This document shows positions 37,322 to 48,668 of a DNA stretch of 64,000 nucleotides, piece after piece. The stretch covers positions 7,652,331 through 7,716,330 of the forward strand of contig NW_022098043.1 of the NCBI RefSeq assembly GCF_002288925.2, in the 5' to 3' direction. Made by a program: the position numbers and the translations under genes. Position 1 is the stretch's first letter; each line of letters opens with the position of its first letter. The notes under the pieces are model-generated. The model was not told where the DNA came from, did no database searches, and saw only the letters and a list, made by a program, of their open reading frames with translations. The DNA is from Delphinapterus leucas. Lineage: Eukaryota; Chordata; Mammalia; Artiodactyla; Monodontidae.

Positions 37322-39530
37322 CTTGTCTGTCTTTCTGTGAATATGGTGTTTGTTCCACAGGCTGCAGGATTGTAGTTTTTCTTGCTTCTGCTGTCTGCCC
37401 TCTGGTGGATGAAGCTATCTAAGAGCTCTGTGCAAGTTTCCTGATCCCATTTGTTTATTAAAACCCAGTGATTAAACTTGTCTGTGTCCCAAATATTTTT
37501 CAGAATTTATATATTAGTCATTTCATAAAAAGAGCTCTGAGGGAAAACATTTTCCTGCCAATAATGTAAAAATTTGCAAAAATCTTGAAATCATAGCATT
37601 GCTCTACTGTTGGAATTTACTTATTCTGTATTTTAAAGTAGTAGAAATTCAGTGTGCCTCTATGAGTTGAATTCTTATGGAGAGTTGGGGAGGCTCCTTT
37701 AGGCATCTCTAAATTCAGGTAATTATGAATCTCATCCAGAGATTGTCACTTTTCCTGTGGTGCTTAATGCAAGACAAGGGGGAAAGAATTTGTCTTTGTC
37801 TTGGGAATGTTGGTAGTACCTCTTTTAACAGAGAGCTGCTGTCATTTGTTCAGTCAACAAATTTGAATGCCTATCCTGTGTAAGGAACTTTGCTTGGCAC
37901 TATGGATGATGCCTTAAGGAATATTTTAAGTAGAAGAATAACCAATCAAATCAATTCTTTAGAGAGACCATAATTCAGGCAGTATTGCACATGATATGTT
38001 AAAATAAGAAAATGGAGGCAGTGAGTTGAGACTGTCTCTTGTTAACTCAGTGCAGTAGTAAGGGCCTAATTAAGGTATAGGCATTGGGAATGGACCAGAA
38101 AGGAAAGAACAAATCTGAGACAGTATGTTAAATTTACTTCCCTTCTTCTAGCTAACTTGGTATTAATTGTCCTTTAAATCTGGCAGTTGGTGTTTCTGTC
38201 TCTGTGTCTCTCCCTCCCTTGCTTCCTCCCGCCTACCTCTTCTTCTCCCTACTCTAACACACCAAAGGTTACTGCACCTCTCTCCATCAGTAATGGTAGG
38301 AGAGGGTTTGTGTATCACAATCTCACTAGACACTAGGTGTGTATCTGTGTCCAGTTTTTTAAAGGACTGAGTATCTCCTAAAGAGGTGTGTGCTTTCTCT
38401 CAGCTCTTTTTGTGAGTTATTGCTTTAAATCAAAACTTGAACCACTTGAACAAAGTAACAGTTCTTGCTGTGTAGGTAGCTAATTTTTAAAAAGCATGTT
38501 ATATGTGTTATGTTACCCATGGAAGAAATGTTTTGTTTAATGTTTTGGGGTTGGGTACATTTGATACAGTTTTGAAGGAAAAGTTTGTCTATATCTTTGG
38601 TTTTTTTGTTAAGAGGAAACTACTCCTGAGTTTGTGTTTCGTCTTAACAAATCCTCCAGAAAGTAGTCTTCCCCTTTTCCATGAATGGAAATTAGAGCTG
38701 AATTCATGCATATATGAAACAAAATGTTAATTTAAATGTACAGTTTCCTCAAACTCTCTATAACTCTTAAAAAGGATTCTTCTGTGGATGCAGAATTAAT
38801 CAGAAGCATTTCAGAGAGATGCATATAAAATGGACTGGTTATATAAAATCAGAAGATTCATAAAAATTGAAAAGAGACCACCACATACCACATACATGAA
38901 TACATGAATATACATATTCATCATAAGACTGTGAGGCAACAGCGAATTTAAACCCACCCATAGTTACCATAATCGGAGTTCCATACTTCGAGAAAACGAT
39001 TTACCTTGGCAGGCCACAAAGGAAGAATAACAGTTGGTCTAATAATGCTTTATTGTTCCTTATGGTCTGTGAAGGGAAGGCTAAAGACAAATTGGTTTGA
39101 GGTGTGTGTAACAAAGGAGATTTACAACGTATTTTTATGATGGTGCAGTGATTTTGAGAAGATGGTTAAATGTCTCCTTTTCCATGTTCCCCAGACCAGT
39201 GTGAGTGTTTATAGTCTACTGTTCTTCCAAAAAAGATTTGAACCTGCCCCAGAGAGATTAGTTGGTTTAGTCTCAATGAGATCTTTTATTTCTATAAGGA
39301 ATCAGATTAGATGGTTCCCTTCAGCTTTGTGTTTATTCCTTTTGTGGGATCCTTTTAATATATTCTATTTGTTCTGTGATGTTTAAATTATCATTAAATT
39401 GTACATCCAAGTGTTGAATGATTTTGTGGAATTTGTAAGCCAAATAAAATTTTAAAAATCCTTTGTAAGCTTAACTTTCCACCTAAAACTTCTGGTACAA
39501 TAGAATAATTCAATAAAAATTACGTTTCTG

Positions 39531-39650
39531 CGAATTCCCTGGCAGTCCAGTGGTTGGGACTAGGTGCTCTCACTGCTGGGGCCCCAGGTTTGATCCCTGG
39601 TCTGGGAACTAAGATCCGGCAAGCTGTGTGGCATGGCCAAAAAGAAAAAA
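39531..39650 (+). mobile_element. Short tRNA-derived SINE (gaattccctggcagtcc type)
   Basis: About 120 bp: gaattccctggcagtccagt, ggtttgatccctggtctggg, ggcatggccaaaaag plus A-rich tail. Possible imperfect duplication around aaaatta. Confidence 0.88.
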
Positions 39651-39805
39651 CAAAATTATCTGTTTCTTCCTTAATTTTCACCCCAGCAGTGTGAAAGGGT
39701 TAGGCCAACAGTGCTGATGTGAGGTGAGAGCTGAACGTTGTAGGAGTGCTGCCTATCTAACGAAATCTTAACCAAAGTATCCTTTTGTTGTCTAGAAAGC
39801 TTTTT

Positions 39806-39998
39806 TATCTATTTATTTGTTTGTTTGTTTATTTATTTCTTTTGGCTGCTCCGGTTGCGGCACACAGGATCTTTGCTGCGGCATGTGGACTCTTAGTTGA
39901 GGCATGCGTGTGGGATCTAGTTCCCCGACCAGGGATCAGAACTGGGCCCCCTGCATTGGGAATGCGAGTCTGGACCCACTGGACCACCAGGGAAGTCC
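39806..39998 (-). mobile_element. tRNA-derived SINE with TSD
   Basis: Reverse orientation with (ttta/tttg)n tail and gaccaccagggaagtcc head. Duplication ctagaaagcttttt at 39792-39805 and 39999-40012. Confidence 0.93.
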
Positions 39999-40026
39999 CT
40001 AGAAAGCTTTTTAAAACAGAATCTGG

Positions 40027-40386
40027 GGACTTCCCTGGTTGCACAGTGGTTAAGAATCCGCCTGCCAATACAGGGGACATGGGTTCCATCCCTAGTCCAG
40101 GAAGTTCCCACATGCCACACAGCAACTAAGCCCATGTGCCATAACTACTGAGCCTGCGCTCTAGAGCCCATGAGCCACAACTGCTGAGCCCACGTGCTGC
40201 AACTAATGAAGCCGGTGCACCTAGAACCTGTGCTCCGCAACAAGAGAAGCCCCTGCAATGAGAAGCCCACACACCACAACGAAGAGTAGCCCCCACTCGC
40301 CGCGACTAGAGAAAGCCTGTGCGCAGCAACGAAGACCCAAAATATGGCCAAAAATAAATAAAATTTTTAAAAAAATCATTAAGAAA
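40027..40386 (+). mobile_element. Long-form CHR SINE with perfect TSD
   Basis: Head ggacttccctggttgcacag, long body, tail ccaaaaataaataaaatttt. Duplication AAAACAGAATCTGG identical at 40013-40026 and 40387-40400. Starts 28 bp after the oppositely oriented SINE. Confidence 0.95.
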
Positions 40387-40439
40387 AAAACAGAATCTGG
40401 AATTTAATATTTTTTGTGGCTTAAAGGAACCTTAGATAT

Positions 40440-40560
40440 CTTCTGATCTTACTCTTATACTTTATAGTTGAATATGCTGGTGCCTGAGAAGTGTGACTTG
40501 CTTATGATCACATAGTTGATTAACAGTAGAACCAGGCCCAAGTCTAGAATTGGCTGGTAG
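40440..40560 (-). repeat. MIR SINE fragment, reverse orientation
   Basis: gcctgagaagtgtgacttgc, atgatcacatagttgattaa and agaaccaggcccaagtctag correspond to MIR in reverse. Confidence 0.7.
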
Positions 40561-40875
40561 GGCAGTTTCTTATATACATACTCACCCCATACTGAATTAT
40601 GTACCGCAGTATGTCCTAACCTTGAAATAGGAGGAACTTAGGCCACTGGTTGAAGGCCATATGAACTGATGTGACCAATTTGTGCCTAAGACATTTGCCA
40701 TTGCAATCTTTGGGCCACACACAGCTACTCAGTTCTTCACTTTATCATCCATCTATCTCCTCAGTGTGGAGGAAGCCCTCTTTTTGTCTGCTAAATTTGA
40801 ACACGGGTATCATTTAGACCTAATATTTCCAAACTTTGCAGTGGGAAGTAATGGCAGTCTGCTCTTCTGTTTCAG

Positions 40876-40964
40876 CTCAGACAGTTATAACTGCACCAAA
40901 GACGTGGAAGAAACCAAAAGATCGGACCCGAACCAGTGAAGAGGTGTTAGAGGCAGAATCGGAG
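40876..40964 (+). CDS. EIF4G3: EIF4G3 exon B: short basic linker
   Basis: This 89-bp exon follows the acceptor ctgtttcag. Its first two bases complete the codon left open by exon A (G|CT, Ala), and 29 codons follow, including APKTWKKPKDRTRTSEEVLE. It ends in phase 0 before the donor gtaagg. The Lys/Arg-rich TWKKPKDRTRT segment is characteristic of eIF4GII, and joining exon A to exon B gives SPVPAQ at the junction, as I recall for human. It belongs to the disordered region upstream of the eIF4E-binding site. Two SINEs in opposite orientation lie about 490 bp upstream (39806-40386). Confidence 0.95.
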
Positions 40965-42186
40965 GTAAGGGGCAGCAGTAAATCTCTTCAGCTCATCTTC
41001 AGAACAGCGGTGCCATTTCCTAAAACAAGTGTGTGTTTGTAACTTTTTCTTGAGATACTGTTTTCCAAGCAAATATATCAAGCTCAGGGTCTGATTTTTT
41101 TTTTTAATCCATTTACAGAATTTTTTAAAGATTGTTAATAGCGTGTTCAGTTTCATTGAATTCTTGTCTCTGTTTCAAAATACCTCTTCTCAAGTGGCAA
41201 AAATAAGTATTGTTTATTTTTTTTTCCTTATATTAAGCAGATGGGAAGACTAATCTGGTTTTTTAAAAACAGGGTTATTTTCAAATACCTGTTAGCAGTG
41301 CTGGTGGAAATCATCAGATATATTTTAAGGAAATTGATTTTCAATCTGTTGTCTTTTACCTGCATCCCAGGAATATAACTTTTCACATATGGTTTGTCTA
41401 TTTGAACTAAGCCATGCCAGATTTTGCTGTAGGGTACAACACACCAGGTCCAGGACGTGATGTGAGGAAGAATCAAGAGCAGATTCAGTCCTAAGGAGTG
41501 CTCTACCAATTTCGTAGTCTCTAATCTCAGTATCCTTAGTCTTATGTACTGAAGCTTTTAATGAAGAGTAATATAAACAATCTCTATGTTGCTTTTTTCT
41601 TCTTGAGCTCTTCTTGTATCTACTTTATGAAAATAATTTTCATTGAATGTTTAAGATAACATTAAAATGTAGAAATTACTTTAAAATAACTTTAAATGCA
41701 TTTATTTCATAAAACTTTTCTAGCTAGTTATAATTCTTACCCCCTTCAGGCAGCTCACAGTACCCCTTTGTTACTTCTCCCTGTCCTGTCATTGCTTGTA
41801 CATGATGCTCGGTTGATGTCACAGTTAGTCCCATAGCAACCACTAAAATGTTTCATGGGAGTGATTTCATTATGGTTATCATGGCGTAAGAACTGGCAAT
41901 AAGTTATAGAGGTGCAAATAGTTGCTACACTCCTTTTGCAACTGAACAAGAAAATGTTCCTCCTACAAAGAATAAAATACCTTCCAGAGGCAGGAGAATA
42001 GCATACATTCCTGGTATGGCTGTAAGAGCTTCACAGACGGGTTTCTCTTTAGATTCAGCTGTTATTTATTCACTTTGTTCTATTATACTTTGTGTTTCTT
42101 TTCCCTGTGGCTGTTTTCCAAAGCATTATTGAATATTAAATGGGTAGGTCACTATTCCTGTGCCTCCAAGTATTCATCCTCATCTT

Positions 42187-42520
42187 CAGGTCGGGGTTGA
42201 CAAACTTTTCCTATAATGGTCCAGATGGTAAAGTAACTATCAGGCTTTGTGGATTATATGATCCCTGTCACAGTTTCTCAACTCTGCTGCTATAGCCCAA
42301 AAGCAACCGTAGACAATGTGCAAATTAATGAGTGGCTGTATTTCAGTAAAAGCTTATTGAAATTTGAATTTCATATAATATTCACGTATCATAAAATAGT
42401 CTTCTTTGAAATGTTTTTCCACCGTTACAAGTGTAAAAACCATCCTTACCTTGCACACTATACAAAAACAGGTGAGGAGCCAGATTTGGCCCACGGGCCA
42501 TAGTTTGCTAAAACCTGCTT
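42187..42520 (+). mobile_element. hAT-Charlie-type non-autonomous DNA transposon
   Basis: Starts caggtcggggttgacaaact and ends ggccatagtttgctaaaacctg, which are diverged inverted termini. Internal text (ggctttgtggattatatgat, ccagatttggcccacgggcc) is a common MER-type hAT element. Exact family name uncertain. Confidence 0.7.
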
Positions 42521-42870
42521 TACATTGTTATTCTTCATACAGAAGAACTGTTCGGACTCATTTTGAACCAATCCCTTTTTTCTTAACCTTATAGTTTAAA
42601 AGTATAATAAAAAGATATTTGGTCAGTTGCACACAGAGTTTGTCCAGAAATCCTATTCCCTTGTCTTTCCTAAAATTGAGCATTTACTGGAGTAGTTTAG
42701 TAACTATTGGTTGTCACTGTCTTCATTTTTCACTGATCATCAAGGTCTTCTCTTAGATTTTTCTCAGCCTTTAAAAGAATGTGTTTTAGATATCAGCATA
42801 TTTTAGGTTATATATTGAGTTGTTACATCATTGCAAGTACTTAACCAAATTCTTTAAATTATACCCTAGA

Positions 42871-42939
42871 GGGCTCCCTGGGGGCGCAGTGGTTGAGAGT
42901 CCGCCTGCCGGTGCAGGGGATGCGGGCTCCTGCCCCGGT

Positions 42940-42984
<45 letters not shown>

Positions 42985-43097
42985 TCCCACATGCCGCGGA
43001 GCGGTTGGGCCCATGAGCCATGGCCGCTGGGCCTGCGCGTCCGGAGCCTGTGCTCCGCTACGGGAGAGGCCATGGCAGTGAGAGGCCTGTGTACCGC

Positions 43098-43125
<28 letters not shown>
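42871..43125 (+). mobile_element. CHR SINE containing a 42-G run, with near-perfect TSD
   Basis: Head ggctccctgggggcgcagtg, then a poly-G run at 42942-42983 where other copies read ccgggaggatccc, then the normal second half and an A tail running into (TA)n. Flanks ataccctaga (42861-42870) and atagcctaga (43126-43135) differ by one base. Confidence 0.94.
42942..42983. repeat. Poly-G run, 42 bases
   Basis: Uninterrupted G homopolymer inside a SINE at a position normally occupied by about three Gs. Either a true homopolymer expansion or a sequencing/assembly artefact. Confidence 0.9.
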
Positions 43126-43128
<3 letters not shown>

Positions 43129-43995
43129 GCCTAGAAAGGTAGCTTGAAGGATGATTCATCTCAAAATTGTTAGTCAGGGCATCCTAAAATTTACTTAAAA
43201 TTTTTAGGATATATCATTGATTGTTACCTATGTAGTTGTCAATCTGATTTTCTAGCACTTTAAAAACTCGTGCATTAAGCAGGCAGTTTTGTCAACTAAA
43301 TTCTTGTTTTAGTAAAAGTTCCTATAAAAGTTTCTGCTTTGACAGTCTGGCCAATAAAGTGTTTTCTTTTTTCAATCTGGTTTTCTGGGTAAACAACTGA
43401 AGAACTGTTAGACATTTACAAACTAATTGAGCAGAGCTCCGTCCTGCTGAAGGAAAAATAGTCATCATAAATATTTAATGCAGCAGTTTTTTTGTGGATT
43501 CCCTTGAAAAATATCCCTTCTAATAATGTGCCTCAGACACCTCATTGATTCTTTGTGTTCTGAATTACGGTTTGTCATTCATGGACCAAGTTTCTTTATA
43601 CTTTTTTTTCCAGTTAGAAATTGACTTTCTAAATAATGCATCCTCTGTTTATATCCAATAGATTGTCTGTTGTTGTTGGTTTTAGGTACAGAGAAGATGA
43701 CTCAATAAATCTTTAAAGCAGCATTTTTTCACACTTTACAGGAACTATATGAGTTCTATATGATTGTATAATGTAGTTATACTGCTCTGTAATAAGTTTA
43801 AGTACCATTTACAGACTCACATGCCAGATTATTAAAGATCATCTTGATGGCCTATACTTAATTATGAGGTGGTATGACAAGGTTGTTTTGAATTTAGACT
43901 ATAGTAGAGTATAGAATAAGAAAAAGTGAGGCTGCTAATTCATGATTCAAACTTGGTAGATCAGTTTCTTCTCAAAGTATAAAAGATGCCTCACT

Positions 43996-44208
43996 GGGCT
44001 TCCCGGGTGGTGCGGTGGTTGGGAGTCCGTCCGCCTGCCGATGCAGGGGACGTGGGTTCGTGCCCCGGTCCGGGAGGATCCCACATGCCGCGGAGCAGCT
44101 GGGCCCGTGAGCCATGGCCGCTGAGCCTGCACGTCCAGAGCCTGTGCTCTACAACGGGAGAGGCCACAGCAGTGAGAGGCCCGTGTACCGCAAAAAAAAA
44201 AAAAAAAA
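43996..44208 (+). mobile_element. CHR SINE with TSD
   Basis: Head gggcttcccgggtggtgcgg, a 4-bp internal duplication (gtccgtcc), 18-A tail. Duplication gcctcact at 43988-43995 and 44209-44216. Confidence 0.93.
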
Positions 44209-44325
44209 GCCTCACTTTCTGCCATGTTTTATAAAAATAAATCATTTTTGTCTTTTATTTTCTTGGAATTTTTATGTCTGTCTTTCTTTTGATGGTTTCT
44301 GTGCTCTTCCTGTTGGAAGAACAAG

Positions 44326-44353
44326 GGAGAGAGAGAGAGAGAGAAGGGAGAGT
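44326..44353. repeat. (GA)n microsatellite
   Basis: gagagagagagagagagaag, a short purine run. Confidence 0.9.
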
Positions 44354-45507
44354 ATTTGCATGAACTTTTTATTTCCATTTTAGAAACAAGGCCTGAAAAC
44401 CATCTGTTTCTATTGATAACATTTTAAAGTTTAGCATCTTTTCCCCATGATCTGATTTTAGTAGAAGAAAATTTATTAGTATCATATCTGTTATAATACT
44501 TAATAACTAAGTAGGGTTTGTAACTCTTTAATTAAAAAAATTTTTTTTCATAAATCAGTTGGGGTGACTACTTCCTGGTGTATATGACATCCTTTTATAC
44601 CATCCTCTGTTCAGCCAATTCAATAGAGCCTCTAATTTGGCTCTCCTAGTGTGAATTTATCCACTGGAATTTGTGGTAAATTGCTGTTTCCTCTGAGAGC
44701 TTCTTCCAAAGGATTGTTTTCAGAGTGCTTCCCTTTGAAAATGAAAGACTTAAAGTTCATTGAGACCTTTGCCTCAGGGAGTTTTGAGGGCTGATATAGC
44801 CCTTAAGAATTACTTTTTTTTTGGATCTGAAACTGATATGGTCAAAAATAATCTGGTGAATAACTTTAATTCTATTTTGCCTTTTAAAAATAGGATGCAC
44901 TGGAACCCAGATTTCTCCCTGGGGGAATATATTCCAAGCATTTTTCTGTGTATAATTTGAACAAGGTCACAATCTCAGAGAATTCTAAGAACCAATAAAC
45001 AAAATAGATTTTAACTAACAAGTGTCCTCCTTGTTAAATGTGAGCGATGGTCAGCTTTGTGGGACTTAAACATACTTTATTCATTGAACTCTATTTCACG
45101 GCCAGAGGACAGCACAAAAAATACCCTCTAGTGTGTTTCTTTTTATATTTGCTGAGCTTTAGTGGCAAGGGTAATAGTGCTTGATATAGATTCTGACTAG
45201 AACTCTTTCATGTCCATCAAGTTCCAAGGATTAACAGTTCTTTCCTTTTTAACCTTCGGTATATTTAGATTTCATTAGTCATGTTAAAGCATTTCAGTAG
45301 CCATTTGAATTGTCTGCTTTATCCCAGGACCTGAAATGAGAAAAGTGTTTTAAATAAACTTACCATTTTAGTACCATATGCTGAACACAGACATCCTTAT
45401 CTTGAGTGACATGTTTTCCTATGCTTTTTGAGGGGATAAATGTGGGTCTTCCTGTGTATTTACACACAGTGAAAAGAATATAACCTCTGTGTTCACTTAT
45501 GCTTTAG

Positions 45508-45754
45508 CCTAAAGCAGAAGAGGAGCTTTCAGGTGACAAAGTACTTGAATCTGAACAGGATAAAATGAGCCAAGGGTTTCATCCTGAAAGAGACCCCTCT
45601 GACCTAAAAAATGTGAAAACTGTGGAAGAAAATGGTGAAGAAGCTGAGCCTGTACGTAATGGTGCTGAGAGTGTTTCTGAGGGTGAAGGAATAGATGCTA
45701 ATTCAGGCTTCACTGATAGTTCTGGTGAAGGGGTCACATTCCCATTTAAATCAG
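45508..45754 (+). CDS. EIF4G3: EIF4G3 exon C: acidic linker before the eIF4E-binding site
   Basis: This 247-bp exon begins after ttatgctttag in phase 0 with PKAEEELSGDKVLESEQDKM. It continues as a Glu/Asp-rich segment (ENGEEAEPVRNGAESVSEGE) and ends with one base of a split codon at the donor gtaagt. The next exon supplies the other two bases, making Glu in FKSESWKP. The sequence is the conserved acidic stretch preceding the eIF4E-binding helix of eIF4G proteins. No folded domain is apparent. The frame stays open past the donor for about 40 codons, but the strong donor and the in-frame continuation at 48456 show where the exon stops. Confidence 0.95.
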
Positions 45755-46483
45755 GTAAGTTTATCCCTGTCTTCCTGTGTATGTCTTTCCTTCTCTCCTT
45801 CACTCTACTGCAACTTAGAGAAATGTTGCCTCCTTATGAAGAAATATTGGATGGAAGGAAGAGGCTCATCACAATATAATATTTACAGAATAGATCAGCA
45901 GGCGGGCGTTAGTAGCTAGCAAATCCAGAGAGTCCTATGTTGGCGGAAGTGATATCTGATGCTGGTATTCTGCTTTCACTGGCATTGGAGGAGCAGCTGG
46001 CAAAGGAAATCAGTGCTAGGTTGGTAGAATTCGACCAGAGGAATTTAATTTTTTCATTTTAATTGAAAGATATTTCAGATATGATGGCCGTGTTCCTTGA
46101 GATAGTGTACTTGTCATTTCACAAACCTTGAACTTAGTTTGTTGATGGAACTCACTCTGTAGAGCTGAAGTCCAGTAGGCAGTTGGAAGCAGTATGACTA
46201 AGTTATTAAGCACCTGTGGTATGGGAAGTGCCCTATGAAATATGTGATAAACCTTAGAGGATCTTTCACCTTTAGACACCGTCAAATGGCACTAAACCTC
46301 CGTCCTAATACTATATAAACCATGGTTGACTTTGAGATTTATGGATATTTGGTGTGGACATGTGGGGAAAGGTAGAAAATTGGGGTTAGGTGAAAAGTTT
46401 TTCTTAGTCTGCCAAATCTGAAGTGATGTCTGCATGAGGTAGTGTTTGAATGTAAAATATCAGGCCTCAGAAATAGTCTCGAC

Positions 46484-46728
46484 CAGTGCTTTTCAAACTT
46501 CTGGTTTTAACCCATTTAATAGGTTGTGAAATTAATTTAGTGAGTTATAACCAACATTTTTTAAAAAGGAGAAGAGAATAAAAATTGTCAGTGCATTACA
46601 TGCACTAAGGGAAGTATTGTTTTTTTAAGCTTTTCATTTCATTTATCTACGTGTGTGTTTGCTCAGAGTCGTGAAATCACTATATTTCTTACTGTGAGTT
46701 GTAGTCAAAAATGTTTGAAAGCCATTGA
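46484..46728 (+). mobile_element. MER1-like hAT-Charlie element
   Basis: Ends cagtgcttttcaaactt and aatgtttgaaagccattg are inverted repeats. Internal text (taaaaattgtcagtgcatta, gtgagttgtag) fits MER1-type non-autonomous hAT elements. Confidence 0.7.
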
Positions 46729-46854
46729 TCGATCGATCCCACCTTAATATACTGATCACTTAAATTTAGTGAAAACACTACCAGTGAACTGTACTCCTAA
46801 TGGGCTTTATGAAATTGTATGGTTAAGCTATTGTAAATTTTGTTTAAATTTCTA

Positions 46855-46987
46855 AGCAATTCTTAGAAATTGTTAGAGCAAATGGCATTTGAATTAAATG
46901 TTTAATTAAGCATCGTTGGGTTTGGGGTTTATTATAGATTACAGTAATTGTAGGGTTTGGCTCAGATTTGAGGGGTAAAGTTTTAAA
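46855..46987 (+). repeat. Direct duplication, copy 1 (133 bp)
   Basis: From agcaattcttagaaattgtt to gggtaaagttttaaa. About 95% identical to 48669-48800 in the same orientation: I count six substitutions and one single-base indel. Not recognisable as any transposon. Confidence 0.95.
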
Positions 46988-47030
46988 GCTCAATATACTG
47001 ACATTTAAAACTCAATATACTGACACTTCT
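46981..47030. repeat. 22-bp tandem duplication at the edge of copy 1
   Basis: ctcaatatactgacattt at 46989 is repeated from 47011 with a ttaaaa spacer. It abuts the end of the 133-bp duplication at a TTTAAA. Confidence 0.85.
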
Positions 47031-47602
47031 TCTAAAGATCCAGGCTTATACTGCCAAGCACTTGGGCTACCACCAATCCTTGTTCAGGGATTGAAGGACT
47101 ATTGTCATTTTTAGGACTGTATAAATTATCTTTTTATCCTTTAGTTTGGCAAGGAAAAAGTGCACAACTATAGACGCTAACTATATTGATCAACTAACTG
47201 TCCTTTGCCCCAGTAATATATACTAGCAGTAATTGAGGAAAAGGGCAATTTAAAATTTAGATCCTAATAAACTGTATATATTTTAATAAATATAATATGG
47301 TAATAAAATATCTGTAAAATTCTCACAGACCATCAGTGAGTCTATGACCTGTATATTAGGAACCACTAATATAAAGAAGGATCCAGTGTCCTGTCATGAA
47401 GTGATCTGGGGCCTGATTTTGATGAGTGTTTTGTTAATTAAAAGAAAAAACTGTGACTTGCTTTTATTATCCAATAAAAATTTCAAGAAATTCTCCAACT
47501 TTATATAATGATAGTAGGATTGTGAGTAATGATAGCTGAAACAATAGTAATAGTAGCAAAGTAAGTGCTGTGGCAAAGAACTAATTTAAAATTCATATTA
47601 AA

Positions 47603-47824
47603 GGGCTTCCCTGGGGAGGCAGTGGTTGAGAGTCCGCCTGCCGATGCAGGGGACACGGGTACGTGCCCCGGTCCGGGAAGATCCCACGAAGATCCCACAT
47701 GCCGCAGAGCGGCTGGGCCCGTGAGCCATGGCCACTGAGCCTGCGTGTCCGGAGCCTGTGCTCCACAACGGGAGAGGCCACAACAGTGAGAGGCCCGCGT
47801 ACCGCAAAAAAAAAAAAAAAAAAA
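47603..47824 (+). mobile_element. CHR SINE with perfect TSD and internal duplication
   Basis: Head gggcttccctggggaggcag. The segment gaagatcccac is present twice in tandem. Long A tail. Duplication AAATTCATATTAAA at 47589-47602 and 47825-47838. Confidence 0.95.
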
Positions 47825-48455
47825 AAATTCATATTAAAAATATTAGCTAAGAATATGTTTAGTGATCAGGGAAGATAATCTATAGACTGCTTAGGCTTTT
47901 CAGAATCTTTAATAAATTATTTGCTTTACATCCTTTTACCTTTTTCTTTTTTCCCTCCAAAGTAACATTTCCAAGTGAACATACAAAGTATCCTTCTTTT
48001 TCAGGAAACCAAGAGTATTATTATGTACAAACTACTGGGTGTAAGATAGGCTACAGGATGTATTGTACAACATGAGGAATAGAGCCAATATTTTGTAATA
48101 ACTGCAAATGGAGTATAACCTTTAAAAATTGTATTTAACAAAAAGGCTTGGTAGTTTATTTAATGAGGATTATTACATGTCCCTGACCAAAGGCTGCTTA
48201 ATGTATAAATGAAATGGTTCCTATAGCACCTTACTTCAGATTACTTTACTATTCAAAGGTATCCAGAAGGGGATAAAAGAACAAATAACAGTTTAAATCT
48301 TTATATGACATTTTCTGACTGAAGCTCAGTGTTTCCTTGGTGGCTTTGTTTGTATCTGATGAGATAAAGTAAAATATTGCAGTCAGCTTATACTCTAACT
48401 GGATATACATATAATAACCTTATAGACAGTTGTCTGCCTGCGTTCCTCTTTTTAG

Positions 48456-48589
48456 AATCCTGGAAGCCTGCTGATACTGAAGGCAAGAAGCAGTATGACA
48501 GGGAGTTTTTGCTGGATTTCCAGTTCATGCCAGCATGTATTCAGAAACCAGAGGGCCTGCCTCCCATCAGTGATGTGGTTCTTGACAAG
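48456..48589 (+). CDS. EIF4G3: EIF4G3 exon D: eIF4E-binding motif
   Basis: This 134-bp exon follows the acceptor cctctttttag, completes the split Glu codon and ends in phase 0 before gtaagc. It contains [20 protein letters not shown]. Within this, YDREFLL matches the Tyr-x4-Leu-hydrophobic eIF4E-binding consensus with every key position present: Tyr, then Leu and Leu at the fifth and sixth following positions. In the eIF4G family this helix docks on the dorsal face of eIF4E and competes with the 4E-BPs. Downstream residues ([16 protein letters not shown]) are the usual continuation. The exon sits between two copies of a ~133-bp direct intronic duplication (46855-46987 and 48669-48800), the second starting only 79 bp after the donor. 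Confidence 0.97.
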
Positions 48590-48668
48590 GTAAGCTGAGC
48601 ACTCAGGGAAAGCTATGTCTTTCTGGTGGGAACTGTTTTTAACTATCAGTGCAAATATGTGAAGTGTG

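Larger units (their letters stand above)
34609..37440 (-). mobile_element. L1 retrotransposon, 5' portion (ORF1 plus early ORF2)
   Basis: On the minus strand: a short 5' leader, ORF1 from 37321, then ORF2 from about 36300 through the endonuclease and linker to 34609, where the element stops at the SINE junction. A long-form SINE with perfect TSD sits at 35359-35688. It is much less decayed than the L1M copies. Confidence 0.9.
5080..40875 (+). other. EIF4G3 intron, 35.8 kb, phase 1
   Basis: Bounded by gtaagc and ctgtttcag. Within it I recognise many SINEs, several L1 copies, Tigger1, two LTRs and ancient MIR/L2 fragments, annotated separately. Stretches where I see no nameable element include 6301-8190, 8860-9660, 14322-16800, 22211-23460, 26166-28150, 28350-29920 (apart from the CpG patch), 33420-34190 and 37450-39520. 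No additional EIF4G3 exon was seen in the gaps between elements. Confidence 0.85.
40965..45507 (+). other. EIF4G3 intron, phase 0
   Basis: Bounded by gtaagg and ttatgctttag. It contains a hAT-Charlie-type element (about 42187-42520), two CHR SINEs (42871 and 43996), a 42-G run and a short (GA)n. The rest (41000-42180, 44400-45500) is unique-looking AT-rich sequence with nothing further recognised. Confidence 0.85.
45755..48455 (+). other. EIF4G3 intron, phase 1
   Basis: Bounded by gtaagt and cctctttttag. It contains a MER1-like hAT element (46484-46728), the first copy of the 133-bp direct duplication, a 22-bp tandem duplication and one CHR SINE. The remainder (45755-46480, 47040-47585, 47840-48450) shows nothing I can name. 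Confidence 0.85.

Noticed and set aside
36555..37340. 261-codon hydrophobic frame on the + strand
   Set aside because: It is the complement of L1 ORF1; the minus strand gives the recognisable ORF1 protein.
42820..43134. Open frames encoding poly-Gly or poly-Pro stretches
   Set aside because: They arise from the 42-G run inside a SINE.
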